Below the pieces are notes generated by a model. The model ran no database searches, had not been told where the DNA came from, and saw only the letters and a program-made list of their open reading frames with translations. Position numbers and translations under genes: made by a program. From positions 1 through 16,541 of the forward strand of contig DASXIR010000273.1 in assembly GCA_036497895.1 (NCBI GenBank): a stretch of DNA of 16,541 nucleotides. The letters run 5' to 3'. Origin of the DNA: CAVQFC01 sp036497895. Its GTDB lineage: Bacteria > Acidobacteriota > Vicinamibacteria > Vicinamibacterales > CAVVIG01. This document shows positions 1-7,618 of this stretch, one piece after another. Numbering within the stretch: position 1 is the first letter of the stretch; every line of letters starts with the position of its first letter.

Positions 1-1673
1 CAAGTCAGCCTGCGCAGTCCCCTGCACCGACATTCAACAAAGACATCGCGCCGATCGTGGTGGACCGTTGCGGCATGTGTCATCGCCAAGGCGGCCCGGC
101 GCCGTTCAGCCTGCTCACGTACGCGGACGCGAAGCGTCGCGCGACGCTCGTTGCATCGGCGACCAGGTCGCGCTACATGCCGCCCTGGAAAGCCGATCCC
201 GCCAACGGTCCGTTCGTCGGCCAGCATCCGCTGAGTGAAACCGAGATCGCCCTGATTCAACGCTGGGTCGCGACTGGTGCGGCGGAAGGCAATCCGGAGG
301 ATACGCCCGAACGCGTGCGCGACGCTCAGGCGGGCAAGCTCTGGACGGGTAGCTGGCAGCTCGGCGTCCCCGATCTCGTCGTCACGCTTCCCGAGGCCTA
401 CACGCTGCAGGCCGACGGCACCGATGTGTTCCGTATTTTCGTGGTGCCGCTGCCGGTCGATCGCGTCCGCTTCGTCCGCGGACTCGAGTTCCGGCCTGGC
501 AACGCCAGGGTGGTGCACCACGCCAACATCCGCGTCGACCCGACGCCGGCGTCGCGAGCGCTCGACGAAGCGGACGAGGGGCCGGGGTACAGTGGTTTGA
601 TCCTGCGCTCCGCCGATTATCCGGAGGGGCACTTCCTCGGCTGGACGCCTGGCCAGGTTGCGCCGTTGCTGCCGAAGAGTCTGGCGTGGCGGCTCGCGCC
701 GCGGACCGACCTCGTGATCGAGGCGCACATGCAGCCGAGCGGAAAGCCGGAACTGGTCCAGCCCACGATCGGCTTGTATTTCAGCGACGAGCCCCCGACT
801 CGAATTCCGGCGATGCTGCGACTGGGCAAGCAGAACATCGACATCCCGGCTGGCGACGCGCAATACACCGTCACCGACTCGTACACCCTGCCGGTCGATG
901 CCGAAGTGCTGGCGCTGCAGCCGCACGCGCACTATCGCGCACGCGACATCCGCGGCGAGGCGACCTTGCCCGACGGTACGAAGCGGACGCTGATTCACAT
1001 CGGAGACTGGGACTTCCGGTGGCAGCACGTCTTTCAGTTCGTGCAGCCGTTCTGGTTGCCGAAAGGGACCACGCTGTCGATGCACTACCGTTACGACAAC
1101 TCCACCGCGAATCCGCGCAATCCGGAGCACCCGCCCAAGCGCGCGCAATGGGGACAACGCTCGTCGGACGAGATGGGCGACCTCTGGATCCAGGTGCTGA
1201 CCCACGACGAACCCGACCTGGTGACGCTGACCCGGCAATTCCGCACCAAGGTCGCCGCCGAAGACGTCAACGGCTACGAAGCCGAGATCGCGCGTCACCC
1301 CGACGATGTCGGACTGCATGACGATGCGGCGCTGCTGTATCTGGAAATCGGCCAGCCGGAACGAGCCGTCGCACATTTTCAGCGTGCGCTCGCGCTCAAG
1401 GGTGGGTCGGCACCGGCCCATTACAACCTGGGTACGGCGTTCGCGATCGCGCGACAGTTCGACCAGGCTGCGATCGAGTTCCAGACGGCGATCAAGCTCG
1501 ATCCCGGCTACGCCAATCCGCACACGAACCTTGGCAACGTATTCCTCGCGCAACAGAAGTACGACGAGGCGATCAGGGAGTTTGCCGAAGCCGTGCGCCT
1601 GCAGCCCGACTCGGCGGCCGCCAAGAGCAATCTCGCCGCGGCGAAGGCGGCCGCAGACAGACGTAAGCAGTGA
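1..1673 (+). CDS. Heme c - type II copper monooxygenase-like - TPR fusion protein (5' end outside window)
   Basis: The reading frame is open from base 3 to a TGA at 1671-1673, so the true start lies upstream. A GTG at 57 sits inside the heme domain and is not the start. Counting residues from that GTG: a heme c site CGMCH at 5-9, then MPPWK at 41-45, whose Met is a candidate axial ligand. A PHM/dopamine beta-monooxygenase-like region follows with all expected copper-ligand motifs: HH at 154-155, H224 in EAHMQPSG, the HxH pair H290/H292, and M373 in SSDEM. These resemble the CuH and CuM sites of PHM. TPR-type helical repeats fill about 420-530. Known: this copper family hydroxylates substrates at two uncoupled copper centres. 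Inferred: it is exported and the heme domain may supply electrons. The substrate is unknown. No partner gene follows closely downstream. Confidence 0.82.
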   Translation, partial: SQPAQSPAPTFNKDIAPIVVDRCGMCHRQGGPAPFSLLTYADAKRRATLVASATRSRYMPPWKADPANGPFVGQHPLSETEIALIQRWVATGAAEGNPEDTPERVRDAQAGKLWTGSWQLGVPDLVVTLPEAYTLQADGTDVFRIFVVPLPVDRVRFVRGLEFRPGNARVVHHANIRVDPTPASRALDEADEGPGYSGLILRSADYPEGHFLGWTPGQVAPLLPKSLAWRLAPRTDLVIEAHMQPSGKPELVQPTIGLYFSDEPPTRIPAMLRLGKQNIDIPAGDAQYTVTDSYTLPVDAEVLALQPHAHYRARDIRGEATLPDGTKRTLIHIGDWDFRWQHVFQFVQPFWLPKGTTLSMHYRYDNSTANPRNPEHPPKRAQWGQRSSDEMGDLWIQVLTHDEPDLVTLTRQFRTKVAAEDVNGYEAEIARHPDDVGLHDDAALLYLEIGQPERAVAHFQRALALKGGSAPAHYNLGTAFAIARQFDQAAIEFQTAIKLDPGYANPHTNLGNVFLAQQKYDEAIREFAEAVRLQPDSAAAKSNLAAAKAAADRRKQ

Positions 1674-1829
1674 CCTCGAGGCGCATCGACGACTGATCCA
1701 CCACCGAGGAACGAAGTCCCGGGTCCCTTGGCCTACGTGCGCTGCCCCGTTGCGTCCGGACTGAGGACGAAGGACCAGGAACGGACCAAGACCTAAGCAA
1801 CAAGGCCCGAGGACCGGTCGCTTCGCCCA
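1674..1829. other. Intergenic stretch with GGAC-rich short repeats, no gene seen
   Basis: Nothing between the stop of the heme/copper gene and the end of the transporter remnant looks coding. The part at about 1757-1790 is built from degenerate GGAC units (ggac, tgaggac, gaaggac, aacggac), a low-complexity pattern unlike the flanking coding DNA. It may mark the deletion scar that removed most of the transporter gene. Confidence 0.4.
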
Positions 1830-2123
1830 CTACACCAATGCGAAAAATGCTTTAGTCGCCCGTCCCATCGGCGGCGATGTGGCGAGCACGTGGCCGGTGA
1901 TGATCACCAGGGTCATCTGCAGCGTGAACGGGATGAGGTCCCAGAAGCCGCGGCCCCACGCGTCGATTGTCTGTGCCAGGCTGGCTGGTATCGCGATCAA
2001 CGCGGCGCCAATCGCCAGCACGGTGGCGATCAACGCAAACACGAACGCGTCGGGCACCCACCGCTCGGTCCAGTCGGTCAGCGCCAGCGCCGCGCGCGCC
2101 ACCGCTCCCGGTTGTTCTGTCAT
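1830..2123 (-). pseudogene. Truncated remnant of an AtoE-type short-chain fatty acid transporter
   Basis: The minus-strand frame gives 97 residues from an ATG at 2123 to a TAG at 1830-1832. Residues 18-86 match what I recall of the N-terminus of the AtoE short-chain fatty acid transporter family: WVPDAFVFA at 22-30, a hydrophobic helix at about 26-46, then WGRGFWDLIPF at 56-66 and TLVIITGHVLATSPP at 71-85. The family is normally around 440 residues, so about four fifths is missing. The likeness stops a few codons before the stop, and the DNA beyond it does not continue the family in any frame I could follow. I read this as a decayed gene whose 3' part was deleted. An alternative, a functional 97-residue membrane peptide, is less likely. 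Confidence 0.62.
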
Positions 2124-2156
2124 CCTGAGTGGCGGTTACCTTAACATAAGCGTCGC

Positions 2157-3419
2157 ATGGCGCTGCTGAGCGAAAGCCCCACCGTTCTCCCGGTGCACCG
2201 CAAGATCCTGGCGTTCTCGTTCATCGGCTGGATCTTCGACTTCTACGATCTGCTGATCCTCAGCACGCTGGTCACGTCGACGTCGCTGGTGAAGGATCTC
2301 GGACTGGCGAAGGACGAGGTCGCAATCCTGCTCGGCGCGGCGCTCGCCTTCACTGCGGTCGGCGGCTTCATCGGCGGCGCGATGGCGGATCGGTACGGCC
2401 GCAAGCCGATGCTGATGGCCACGATCCTCGTCTACAGCGTCGGGACGCTGGCCTCCGGCTTGTCAGTCGGATTCTGGACGCTGCTGGTGGCGCGCGCCGT
2501 GACCGGCATCGGCGTCGGCGGCGAATGGGCGGTCGCGCACGCACTGGTCGGCGAGACGGTGCCGCCGGCGGTCCGCGGCCGTTATGGTTCGTACCTGCAG
2601 AGCGGGTCTGCATTCGCGCGCTTCTTCGCGTCGATGGCCGGCCTGCAGCTGGCACCGCTCATCGGATGGCGTGCGGTCTTCATGCTCTCCGCTGTTCCCG
2701 CCTTGATGGTCGTCATCGTCCGGCGTCAGATGCCCGAGTCGGATGTATGGCTGCTCAGTGTGAAGAACGGCGTCAACCAGCGTCTCGGGTACGTCGCCGC
2801 GCTCGGACAAATGGTCGGCCCTTCGCTGCGAAAAACGACCGCGCTGGCGCTGTCGGTGACGACCTTCAACATGGCCGCCTATTGGTTCAAGACCATCTGG
2901 TTGCCGACCTACCTGCACGAAACCCGCGGTCTGTCACTCAATCAGACGACGACATTGCTGTTGATGGATCAGATCGGCTCGATCGTCGGCTATGTCGCGT
3001 TCGGTTTTGCCAGCGACCGGTTCGGCCGCCGCCCGAGCTTTACCGCGTTTTCGATCATCAAGGCGCTCGGCCTGGGCATGATCACGTTGGGGTGGAGCGC
3101 TGCCGGCGGCTACACCGCAACGACGTTCGGCTTCATGCTGCTGGTGGGCTTCGGCGAAGGAAATTGGGGTTGCATCGGGCCGCTGTTGAACGAGGTATTT
3201 CCAACCTCGGTGCGTGCGGCGGCGCTGGGGATTATCTACAACACCGCGCGCGGCGTGCAGTTTCTGGCGCCCACGATCATCGCGATGGTGGCGGCCAGGG
3301 CGACCTTCGGCGCCGGCATTGCGCTCGCCGTGCCGTTCGCGCTGCTGGCTGGCGCCATGATCTGGACGCTGCCGGAGACCAAAGGCGTGCGCCTGATGTC
3401 CGAACTCGCGAAGACCTAG
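2157..3419 (+). CDS. MFS transporter, metabolite:H+ symporter type
   Basis: This is a 420-residue inner-membrane carrier, the normal length for the family, with about 12 hydrophobic segments. MFS motif A is at about 73-84 (GGAMADRYGRKP), and its second copy at about 284-293 (FASDRFGRRP). GIGVGGEW at 117-124 followed by VPPAVRGRYGS at 135-145 fits the metabolite:H+ symporter / sugar-acid and aromatic-acid symporter groups. Asp28 and Asp31 in the first helix (IFDFYDLLI) are typical proton-coupling positions. The C-terminus LPETKG at 405-410 is the usual end. The substrate is probably an organic acid but cannot be read from sequence. It is divergent from the transporter remnant (starts 33 bp apart) and ends 137 bp before the first quinohemoprotein. 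No strong Shine-Dalgarno precedes the ATG. Confidence 0.87.
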   Translation: MALLSESPTVLPVHRKILAFSFIGWIFDFYDLLILSTLVTSTSLVKDLGLAKDEVAILLGAALAFTAVGGFIGGAMADRYGRKPMLMATILVYSVGTLASGLSVGFWTLLVARAVTGIGVGGEWAVAHALVGETVPPAVRGRYGSYLQSGSAFARFFASMAGLQLAPLIGWRAVFMLSAVPALMVVIVRRQMPESDVWLLSVKNGVNQRLGYVAALGQMVGPSLRKTTALALSVTTFNMAAYWFKTIWLPTYLHETRGLSLNQTTTLLLMDQIGSIVGYVAFGFASDRFGRRPSFTAFSIIKALGLGMITLGWSAAGGYTATTFGFMLLVGFGEGNWGCIGPLLNEVFPTSVRAAALGIIYNTARGVQFLAPTIIAMVAARATFGAGIALAVPFALLAGAMIWTLPETKGVRLMSELAKT

Positions 3420-3528
3420 ACCTGCTTCAATTCGAAGATCGTTGCTTTCGTCGGTGCGACGGATCGGCGAGGAGGTTCGCGGACACGAGCGCCACGATAA
3501 GCGCGGTCATCAGTCGCATGCCGCGGAC

Positions 3529-3534
3529 TATAAT
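3529..3534 (+). promoter_or_regulatory. Candidate -10 box (TATAAT) for the first quinohemoprotein
   Basis: There is a perfect TATAAT in GC-rich DNA, 22 bp before the ATG at 3557. No good -35 lies 16-18 bp upstream, so this is only a half-supported promoter. If used, transcription would begin near 3541, which rules out the alternative in-frame ATG at 3533. Confidence 0.35.
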
Positions 3535-3556
3535 GCGCCGGCTGAAGAGGGCAACG

Positions 3557-5398
3557 ATGAATAGAGTTGCAGTGCGCGGCGCGTGGTTCGCGGTCGGAGC
3601 GGTGGTGCTGTCGCTGGGTTCCGTGGCCTCGGGGTCGCGAGCCCAGCCACAGTCCGAAGGGGCGGCCCTTTATGACGGCGCCTGCGCGATGTGTCACGAT
3701 GCCCCGGCGGCCGGCTCGCGCGCGCCGCTGAAGAGCGCGCTGCGGGATCGATCGCCGGAAGCGATCGTCGACGCGTTGACCGGCGGCGCAATGCGCTACC
3801 AGGGACTCTCGCTGAGCGGAGCCGAACGCCGCGTGATCGCCGAGTATCTCACCGGGCGATCGTTGGGCGGCGATCTGACCGGTGCCGCGACCAGCAGATG
3901 TACCGCGCCGCCCGCGCTGGCCGACCCGGCGACGCATCCGTTGTGGAACGGATGGGGTCCGACGATCGAGAACACCCATTTTCAGTCCACGGCACAGGCT
4001 GGCCTCACCGCCGCTCAAGTCCCGAATCTCAAATTGAAATGGGCGTTTGGATTTCCCGACACGACGTCGGCCTGGGGGCAGCCGTCGATTGTCGGCGGCC
4101 GGCTGTTCGTCGGCAGCCAGAACGGCACGGTGTACTCGCTCGATCCGAAGACCGGCTGCGTCATCTGGACGTTTACGGCCGAGGGCGGTGTGCGCGCGTC
4201 CGTGTCGATCGCTGGTCGCGGCGGTGCGGCGCCGGCGACGCAGTACGGGGCGTATTTTTCCGATCAGAAGGGATTCGCGTACGCGCTCGATGCCGCGACC
4301 GGCGCACAAATCTGGAAACGGAAGGTCGAGGATCATCCGCTGATCCGGCTCACCGGTTCGCCTGCCGTCTACGACGGCCGCATCTACGTTCCGACCTCGT
4401 CGTACGAAGAAGCGGGCAAGGGACCGACCTACGCCTGCTGCACGTTCCGCGGCAGCATCGTGGCGCTCGATGCCGCGACCGGCAATGTGTTGTGGCGCGC
4501 CTATACGATCGCCGAGCCAGCCAAGCTGATGGGCAAGCGCGCCGATGGTGTCGAGGCGTGGGGACCGGCTGGCGGCGCGATCTGGTCCGCGCCGACGATT
4601 GACGTCAAGCGCCGTGCGATATACGTCGGTGTCGGCAACACGTATGCGGGCCCGATCACGCAACCCGGCGCGAATGCCGTCGCGGCCTTCGATCTGAAAG
4701 ACGGTCACCCGTTGTGGGCGACGCAGGTGTCGGCGCCGGATGTTTTCGGTTGTCGCAACGGTGAAGCTAACTGCGGCGACAAGCAGGGACCGGACTTCGA
4801 TTTTGGCAGCGCGCCAGTGCTGACGCGCCTGCCGAACGGTCGCGATGTCATCATCATCGGCAACAAGTCGGGCATCGGCTACGAAATGGATCCCGACAAC
4901 CATGGCAAGATTCTGTGGGAATATCGCGCCGGCAAGGGCGGGACACTGGGCGGGATCGAGTGGGGTGCGACCGTTGACGCCGATCAGGCGTACTTTCCGG
5001 TCGCCGACGGCAACAGCCCCGAGCCAGGCGGCCTGCATGCGGTGAACCTGACGACCGGTGCGCGGGTGTGGTTCGCGTCGCCGCCCGCGCCGGCCTGCGG
5101 CACGCGCGGCCGCGGCTGCAACGGTGCGCAATCCGCGGCGATCACGGCCATTCCCGGCATCGTCTTTTCGCCGTCCAACGACGGTGCCGTCCGCGCATTC
5201 GCGGCGAAGGACGGCGCGATTGTCTGGCGATTCGATTCGAACCGCGAGTTCCAGACGTTGAATGGCGTCAAGGCCCGGGGCGGATCGATGAACGGTCCTG
5301 CTCCCGTTGTCGCCGGCGGCATGCTCTATGTGAACTCCGGCTACGGCGCGTTCGGCTCGCGCACCGGTAACGTGCTGATGGCCTTCGGCGTGGAATAG
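3557..5398 (+). CDS. PVA-dehydrogenase-like quinohemoprotein (heme c + PQQ beta-propeller), copy 1
   Basis: The product is 613 residues. The ATG at 3557 is chosen because GAAGAGG ends 7 bp before it and a signal peptide begins directly (MNRVAVRG, hydrophobic core 9-24, SRAQ at 27-30). A heme c site CAMCH lies at 43-47 with M79 as candidate axial ligand. The propeller starts at LWNGWGPTIENT (129-140), as in polyvinyl alcohol dehydrogenases (cytochrome type). Repeated ALDAATG/W units mark the blades. A vicinal Cys pair (294-295, YACCTFRG) and DFDFG at 413-417 are PQQ-site hallmarks. Known: such enzymes oxidise secondary alcohols or polyols and pass electrons through the fused heme. Substrate here is inferred only. 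It is about 70% identical to the 5786-7618 protein over residues 129-208, counted by eye. The long open frame continuing upstream of 3557 is a shadow of the MFS gene. Confidence 0.85.
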   Translation: MNRVAVRGAWFAVGAVVLSLGSVASGSRAQPQSEGAALYDGACAMCHDAPAAGSRAPLKSALRDRSPEAIVDALTGGAMRYQGLSLSGAERRVIAEYLTGRSLGGDLTGAATSRCTAPPALADPATHPLWNGWGPTIENTHFQSTAQAGLTAAQVPNLKLKWAFGFPDTTSAWGQPSIVGGRLFVGSQNGTVYSLDPKTGCVIWTFTAEGGVRASVSIAGRGGAAPATQYGAYFSDQKGFAYALDAATGAQIWKRKVEDHPLIRLTGSPAVYDGRIYVPTSSYEEAGKGPTYACCTFRGSIVALDAATGNVLWRAYTIAEPAKLMGKRADGVEAWGPAGGAIWSAPTIDVKRRAIYVGVGNTYAGPITQPGANAVAAFDLKDGHPLWATQVSAPDVFGCRNGEANCGDKQGPDFDFGSAPVLTRLPNGRDVIIIGNKSGIGYEMDPDNHGKILWEYRAGKGGTLGGIEWGATVDADQAYFPVADGNSPEPGGLHAVNLTTGARVWFASPPAPACGTRGRGCNGAQSAAITAIPGIVFSPSNDGAVRAFAAKDGAIVWRFDSNREFQTLNGVKARGGSMNGPAPVVAGGMLYVNSGYGAFGSRTGNVLMAFGVE

Positions 5399-5430
5399 CC
5401 GGAAATTCGGCTTTCTTACTCCGTTTTTCT
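5397..5430 (+). terminator. Hairpin plus T-rich tail after quinohemoprotein copy 1
   Basis: AGCCGG-AAAT-TCGGCT (5397-5412) forms a 6-bp stem with one G-T pair and a 4-base loop, overlapping the stop codon. It is followed by TTTCTT and then GTTTTTCT. This is a plausible intrinsic terminator that would separate copy 1 from the cold-shock gene. Confidence 0.5.
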
Positions 5431-5510
5431 CCAAAACCAACAATCTGGAGCCGCCTGGACCGTCTGGACATTAAATCGAAGAGATCCGTCCACTTACCGG
5501 TATCATGAGT

Positions 5511-5534
5511 GTGGCGCTGGAAGTCCAGTGCCAT
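5511..5534 (+). promoter_or_regulatory. 10-bp hairpin in the leader of the cold-shock gene
   Basis: Bases 5511-5520 pair with 5525-5534 around the loop AAGT: ten continuous pairs, two of them G-T. The stem ends 4 bases before the Shine-Dalgarno AGGAGA (5539-5544). A TATCAT at 5501-5506 could be a -10 box (no matching -35), which would place the hairpin at the very 5' end of the mRNA. It could act as an RNA structure controlling translation or stability, or as a DNA operator. Confidence 0.5.
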
Positions 5535-5548
5535 TGACAGGAGACGAC

Positions 5549-5752
5549 ATGGCGACGACGAACGGCACGATCAAGCGGCTGGTACACGACAAGGGCTTCG
5601 GGTTCATTGCGGCCAGCGACGGCAGCGAGTATTTCTTCCATCAGAGCAGCTGCCAGACTCCCTTCGACGAACTGCGCGAAGGCCAGGCGGTGACTTTCGA
5701 AAAGGGTCAGGGTCCGAAGGGACCACGCGGCGAGAACGTCAAGCTGGCCTAG
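5549..5752 (+). CDS. Cold-shock domain protein (CspA family)
   Basis: The product is a 67-residue single OB-fold nucleic-acid-binding protein, the usual family length. RNP1 is KGFGFI at 15-20 and RNP2-like YFFHQS at 28-33; the C-terminal strand has PKGPRGENVKL at 56-66. The ATG at 5549 is preceded by AGGAGA with 4 bp spacing; an in-frame start at 5528 would add seven residues before the domain and lies inside the leader hairpin. One oddity is that the usual aromatic after IK (IKWF) is replaced, giving IKRLV at 8-12, so one RNA-stacking surface residue is missing. Known: these proteins act as cytoplasmic RNA chaperones. It lies between two paralogous quinohemoproteins and stops 33 bp before the second one in the same frame, with no obvious terminator, so they may share a transcript. 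Confidence 0.9.
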   Translation: MATTNGTIKRLVHDKGFGFIAASDGSEYFFHQSSCQTPFDELREGQAVTFEKGQGPKGPRGENVKLA

Positions 5753-5785
5753 ACGAACCCGAGCGGTCGACCACCGCACGAAACG

Positions 5786-7618
5786 GTGTACCCCATTCGT
5801 CGTCTCGCGGCATCTGTCGCAGTTATTACGCTCGTTCTGATCGGAGCCTTCACCCGGCCGGCTGCCACACAGCCGGCCGACGGCGCCGCGTTGTTCGACC
5901 GCCACTGCAGCACCTGTCATAACGGCGAAGACCCCCGCGCCCCGTCGACAGGCTCTTTGCGTGGACGGTCGCCTGAGGCGATCGTCGACGCATTGACCGC
6001 CGGCCCGATGCGATACCAGGGGTTATCGCTCGGCGGCGGCGAGCGTCGGGCCATCGCAGAATTCCTCACCGGCCGGACCCTGCGAACCAGCGTCACCGGC
6101 TCCGCGACAGGGGTGTGCGCAAAACCTCCTCCATTCGCGGACCCAACCACCCGTCCTCTGTGGAACGGCTGGGGCCCCTCTCTCGACAACACACACGTTC
6201 AATCCACGACAGCAGCCGGACTCATCGCAGCCGACATACCACGTCTTCATTTGAAGTGGGCGTTCGGCTTCCAGGACGCGACCTCGTCCTGGGCACAGCC
6301 CACGGTGGCGGGCGGCCGCCTGTTCGTCGGCAGTCAGTCGGGCACCGTGTATTCCCTGAACGCGGCCACTGGCTGCATCGCCTGGACGTTTACGGCGCAA
6401 GCCGGCGTGCGTGCTTCGGTCTCGGTTGGTCGGTCTGCCGGCGCCGGGCGCAATGTGACCTGGGCCGCGTATTTCTCCGACCAGATTGGATTCGTGTACG
6501 CGGTGAACGCCGTCAACGGAAAGCTGTTGTGGCGACGTAAGGTCGACGATCATCCGCTGGTGCGCCTGACCGGATCGCCGGCGCTGTTCGAGGGTCGCCT
6601 CTACGTGCCGACTTCGTCATACGAAGAGGGCGGGAAGCCCGCTGGTTATTCCTGTTGCACCTTCCGCGGCAGCCTCCTTGCCCTCGACGCTCGCACCGGC
6701 GACATCGTCTGGCAGGCCTTCACCATTCCTGAGAAAGCGACGTTGCTGCGCCAGTTCGCTGACGGATCGGAAGAGTGGGGACCGTCGGGCGGCGCGGTGT
6801 GGTCGGCGCCGACCATCGACTCGAAGCGTGGCGCGATTTACGTCGGCGTCGGCAACGCCTACAGCGGACCCATGCAGCCGACGACTGACGCGGTTGTCGC
6901 CTTCGACTTGAAAACAGGCGCGATGCGCTGGTCACGGCAGATGGCGCCCGGAACGACCGACGTGTTTGGCTGCGTGCCGGGCGACGTCAATTGCCGCGAG
7001 CGGCAAGGACCAGACTTCGATTTCGGTGCGTCACCGGTGCTCGCGAAGCGCACCGACGGCCGCGACCTCATCGTCGCGGGACAGAAATCCGGAGTCGTCT
7101 ACGCTCTTGATCCCGATCGTCAGGGAGAGCAGATGTGGCGATATCGTGCCGGCGGCGGCTCGGGGCTGGGTGGCATTCAGTGGGGTGTAGCGGTGGATGC
7201 CGAGCGCGCCTACGTCCCGGTCGCGGAAATCTACACGCCGGAGCCGGGCGGCCTGCACGCGGTGGACCTCGCAACCGGCACACGCGCCTGGTACGCCGCA
7301 CCGCAGCCGCCGGCCTGCGGCAAGCAGAGTCGATCCTGCAGTGGAGCGCAGTTTTCAGCGGTGACGGCGATTCCCGGAGTAGTTTTCTCGCCGTCGAATG
7401 ACGGCGTCGTGCGCGCGTATTCGACCGGCGACGGCGCGATCGTCTGGTCGTTCGACACGAACAGGGAGTTCCCGACCCTGAACGGCGTCAAGGCGAAAGG
7501 CGGATCGATGAACGGTCCGGCGCCGACCGTGGCGGGCGGCCTCGTCTACGTCAGTTCCGGTTACAGCGCGTTCGGTCTTCGACCAGGCAACGTGCTGCTC
7601 GCTTTCGGCGTCGACTGA
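5786..7618 (+). CDS. PVA-dehydrogenase-like quinohemoprotein (heme c + PQQ beta-propeller), copy 2
   Basis: The product is 610 residues and a paralogue of the 3557-5398 protein with the same domain order. The signal peptide is MYPIRRLAASVAVITLVLIG, then a small-residue cleavage region near 24-31. The heme c site is CSTCH at 41-45 with M75 as candidate ligand. The propeller begins at LWNGWGPSLDNT (125-136). The vicinal Cys pair is at 290-291 and DFDFG at 410-414. Cysteines C396/C403 and C511/C518 match those of copy 1 (399/406, 514/521). The start is GTG at 5786: no other start codon lies between it and the in-frame stop of the cold-shock gene, and a start further in would lose the signal peptide. 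No clear Shine-Dalgarno is present, so coupling to the upstream gene is possible. Role: periplasmic alcohol or polyol oxidation, substrate unknown. Its last 58 bp are overlapped by the convergent GIY-YIG gene. Confidence 0.85.
   Translation: MYPIRRLAASVAVITLVLIGAFTRPAATQPADGAALFDRHCSTCHNGEDPRAPSTGSLRGRSPEAIVDALTAGPMRYQGLSLGGGERRAIAEFLTGRTLRTSVTGSATGVCAKPPPFADPTTRPLWNGWGPSLDNTHVQSTTAAGLIAADIPRLHLKWAFGFQDATSSWAQPTVAGGRLFVGSQSGTVYSLNAATGCIAWTFTAQAGVRASVSVGRSAGAGRNVTWAAYFSDQIGFVYAVNAVNGKLLWRRKVDDHPLVRLTGSPALFEGRLYVPTSSYEEGGKPAGYSCCTFRGSLLALDARTGDIVWQAFTIPEKATLLRQFADGSEEWGPSGGAVWSAPTIDSKRGAIYVGVGNAYSGPMQPTTDAVVAFDLKTGAMRWSRQMAPGTTDVFGCVPGDVNCRERQGPDFDFGASPVLAKRTDGRDLIVAGQKSGVVYALDPDRQGEQMWRYRAGGGSGLGGIQWGVAVDAERAYVPVAEIYTPEPGGLHAVDLATGTRAWYAAPQPPACGKQSRSCSGAQFSAVTAIPGVVFSPSNDGVVRAYSTGDGAIVWSFDTNREFPTLNGVKAKGGSMNGPAPTVAGGLVYVSSGYSAFGLRPGNVLLAFGVD

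Noticed and set aside
3427..3519. A 30-codon minus-strand frame with a signal-like start (MRLMTALIVALVSANLLA)
   Set aside because: Too short, no ribosome site, and the hydrophilic remainder has no recognisable end. It could be the stub of a lost secreted protein, but the sequence alone does not support a call.
2525..3556. Upstream extension of the first quinohemoprotein frame through the MFS gene
   Set aside because: The extension is out of frame with the MFS protein and Arg-rich; the signal peptide and ribosome site fix the start at 3557.
3416..5443. A 675-codon open frame on the minus strand opposite the first quinohemoprotein
   Set aside because: It is Arg-rich without domains or hydrophobic pattern, and mirrors a well-supported gene on the other strand; high GC leaves such antisense frames open.
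5763..5777. Hairpin GCGGT-CGACC-ACCGC between the cold-shock gene and copy 2 as a terminator
   Set aside because: Only 5 bp of stem and no T-run; it would more likely be read through.
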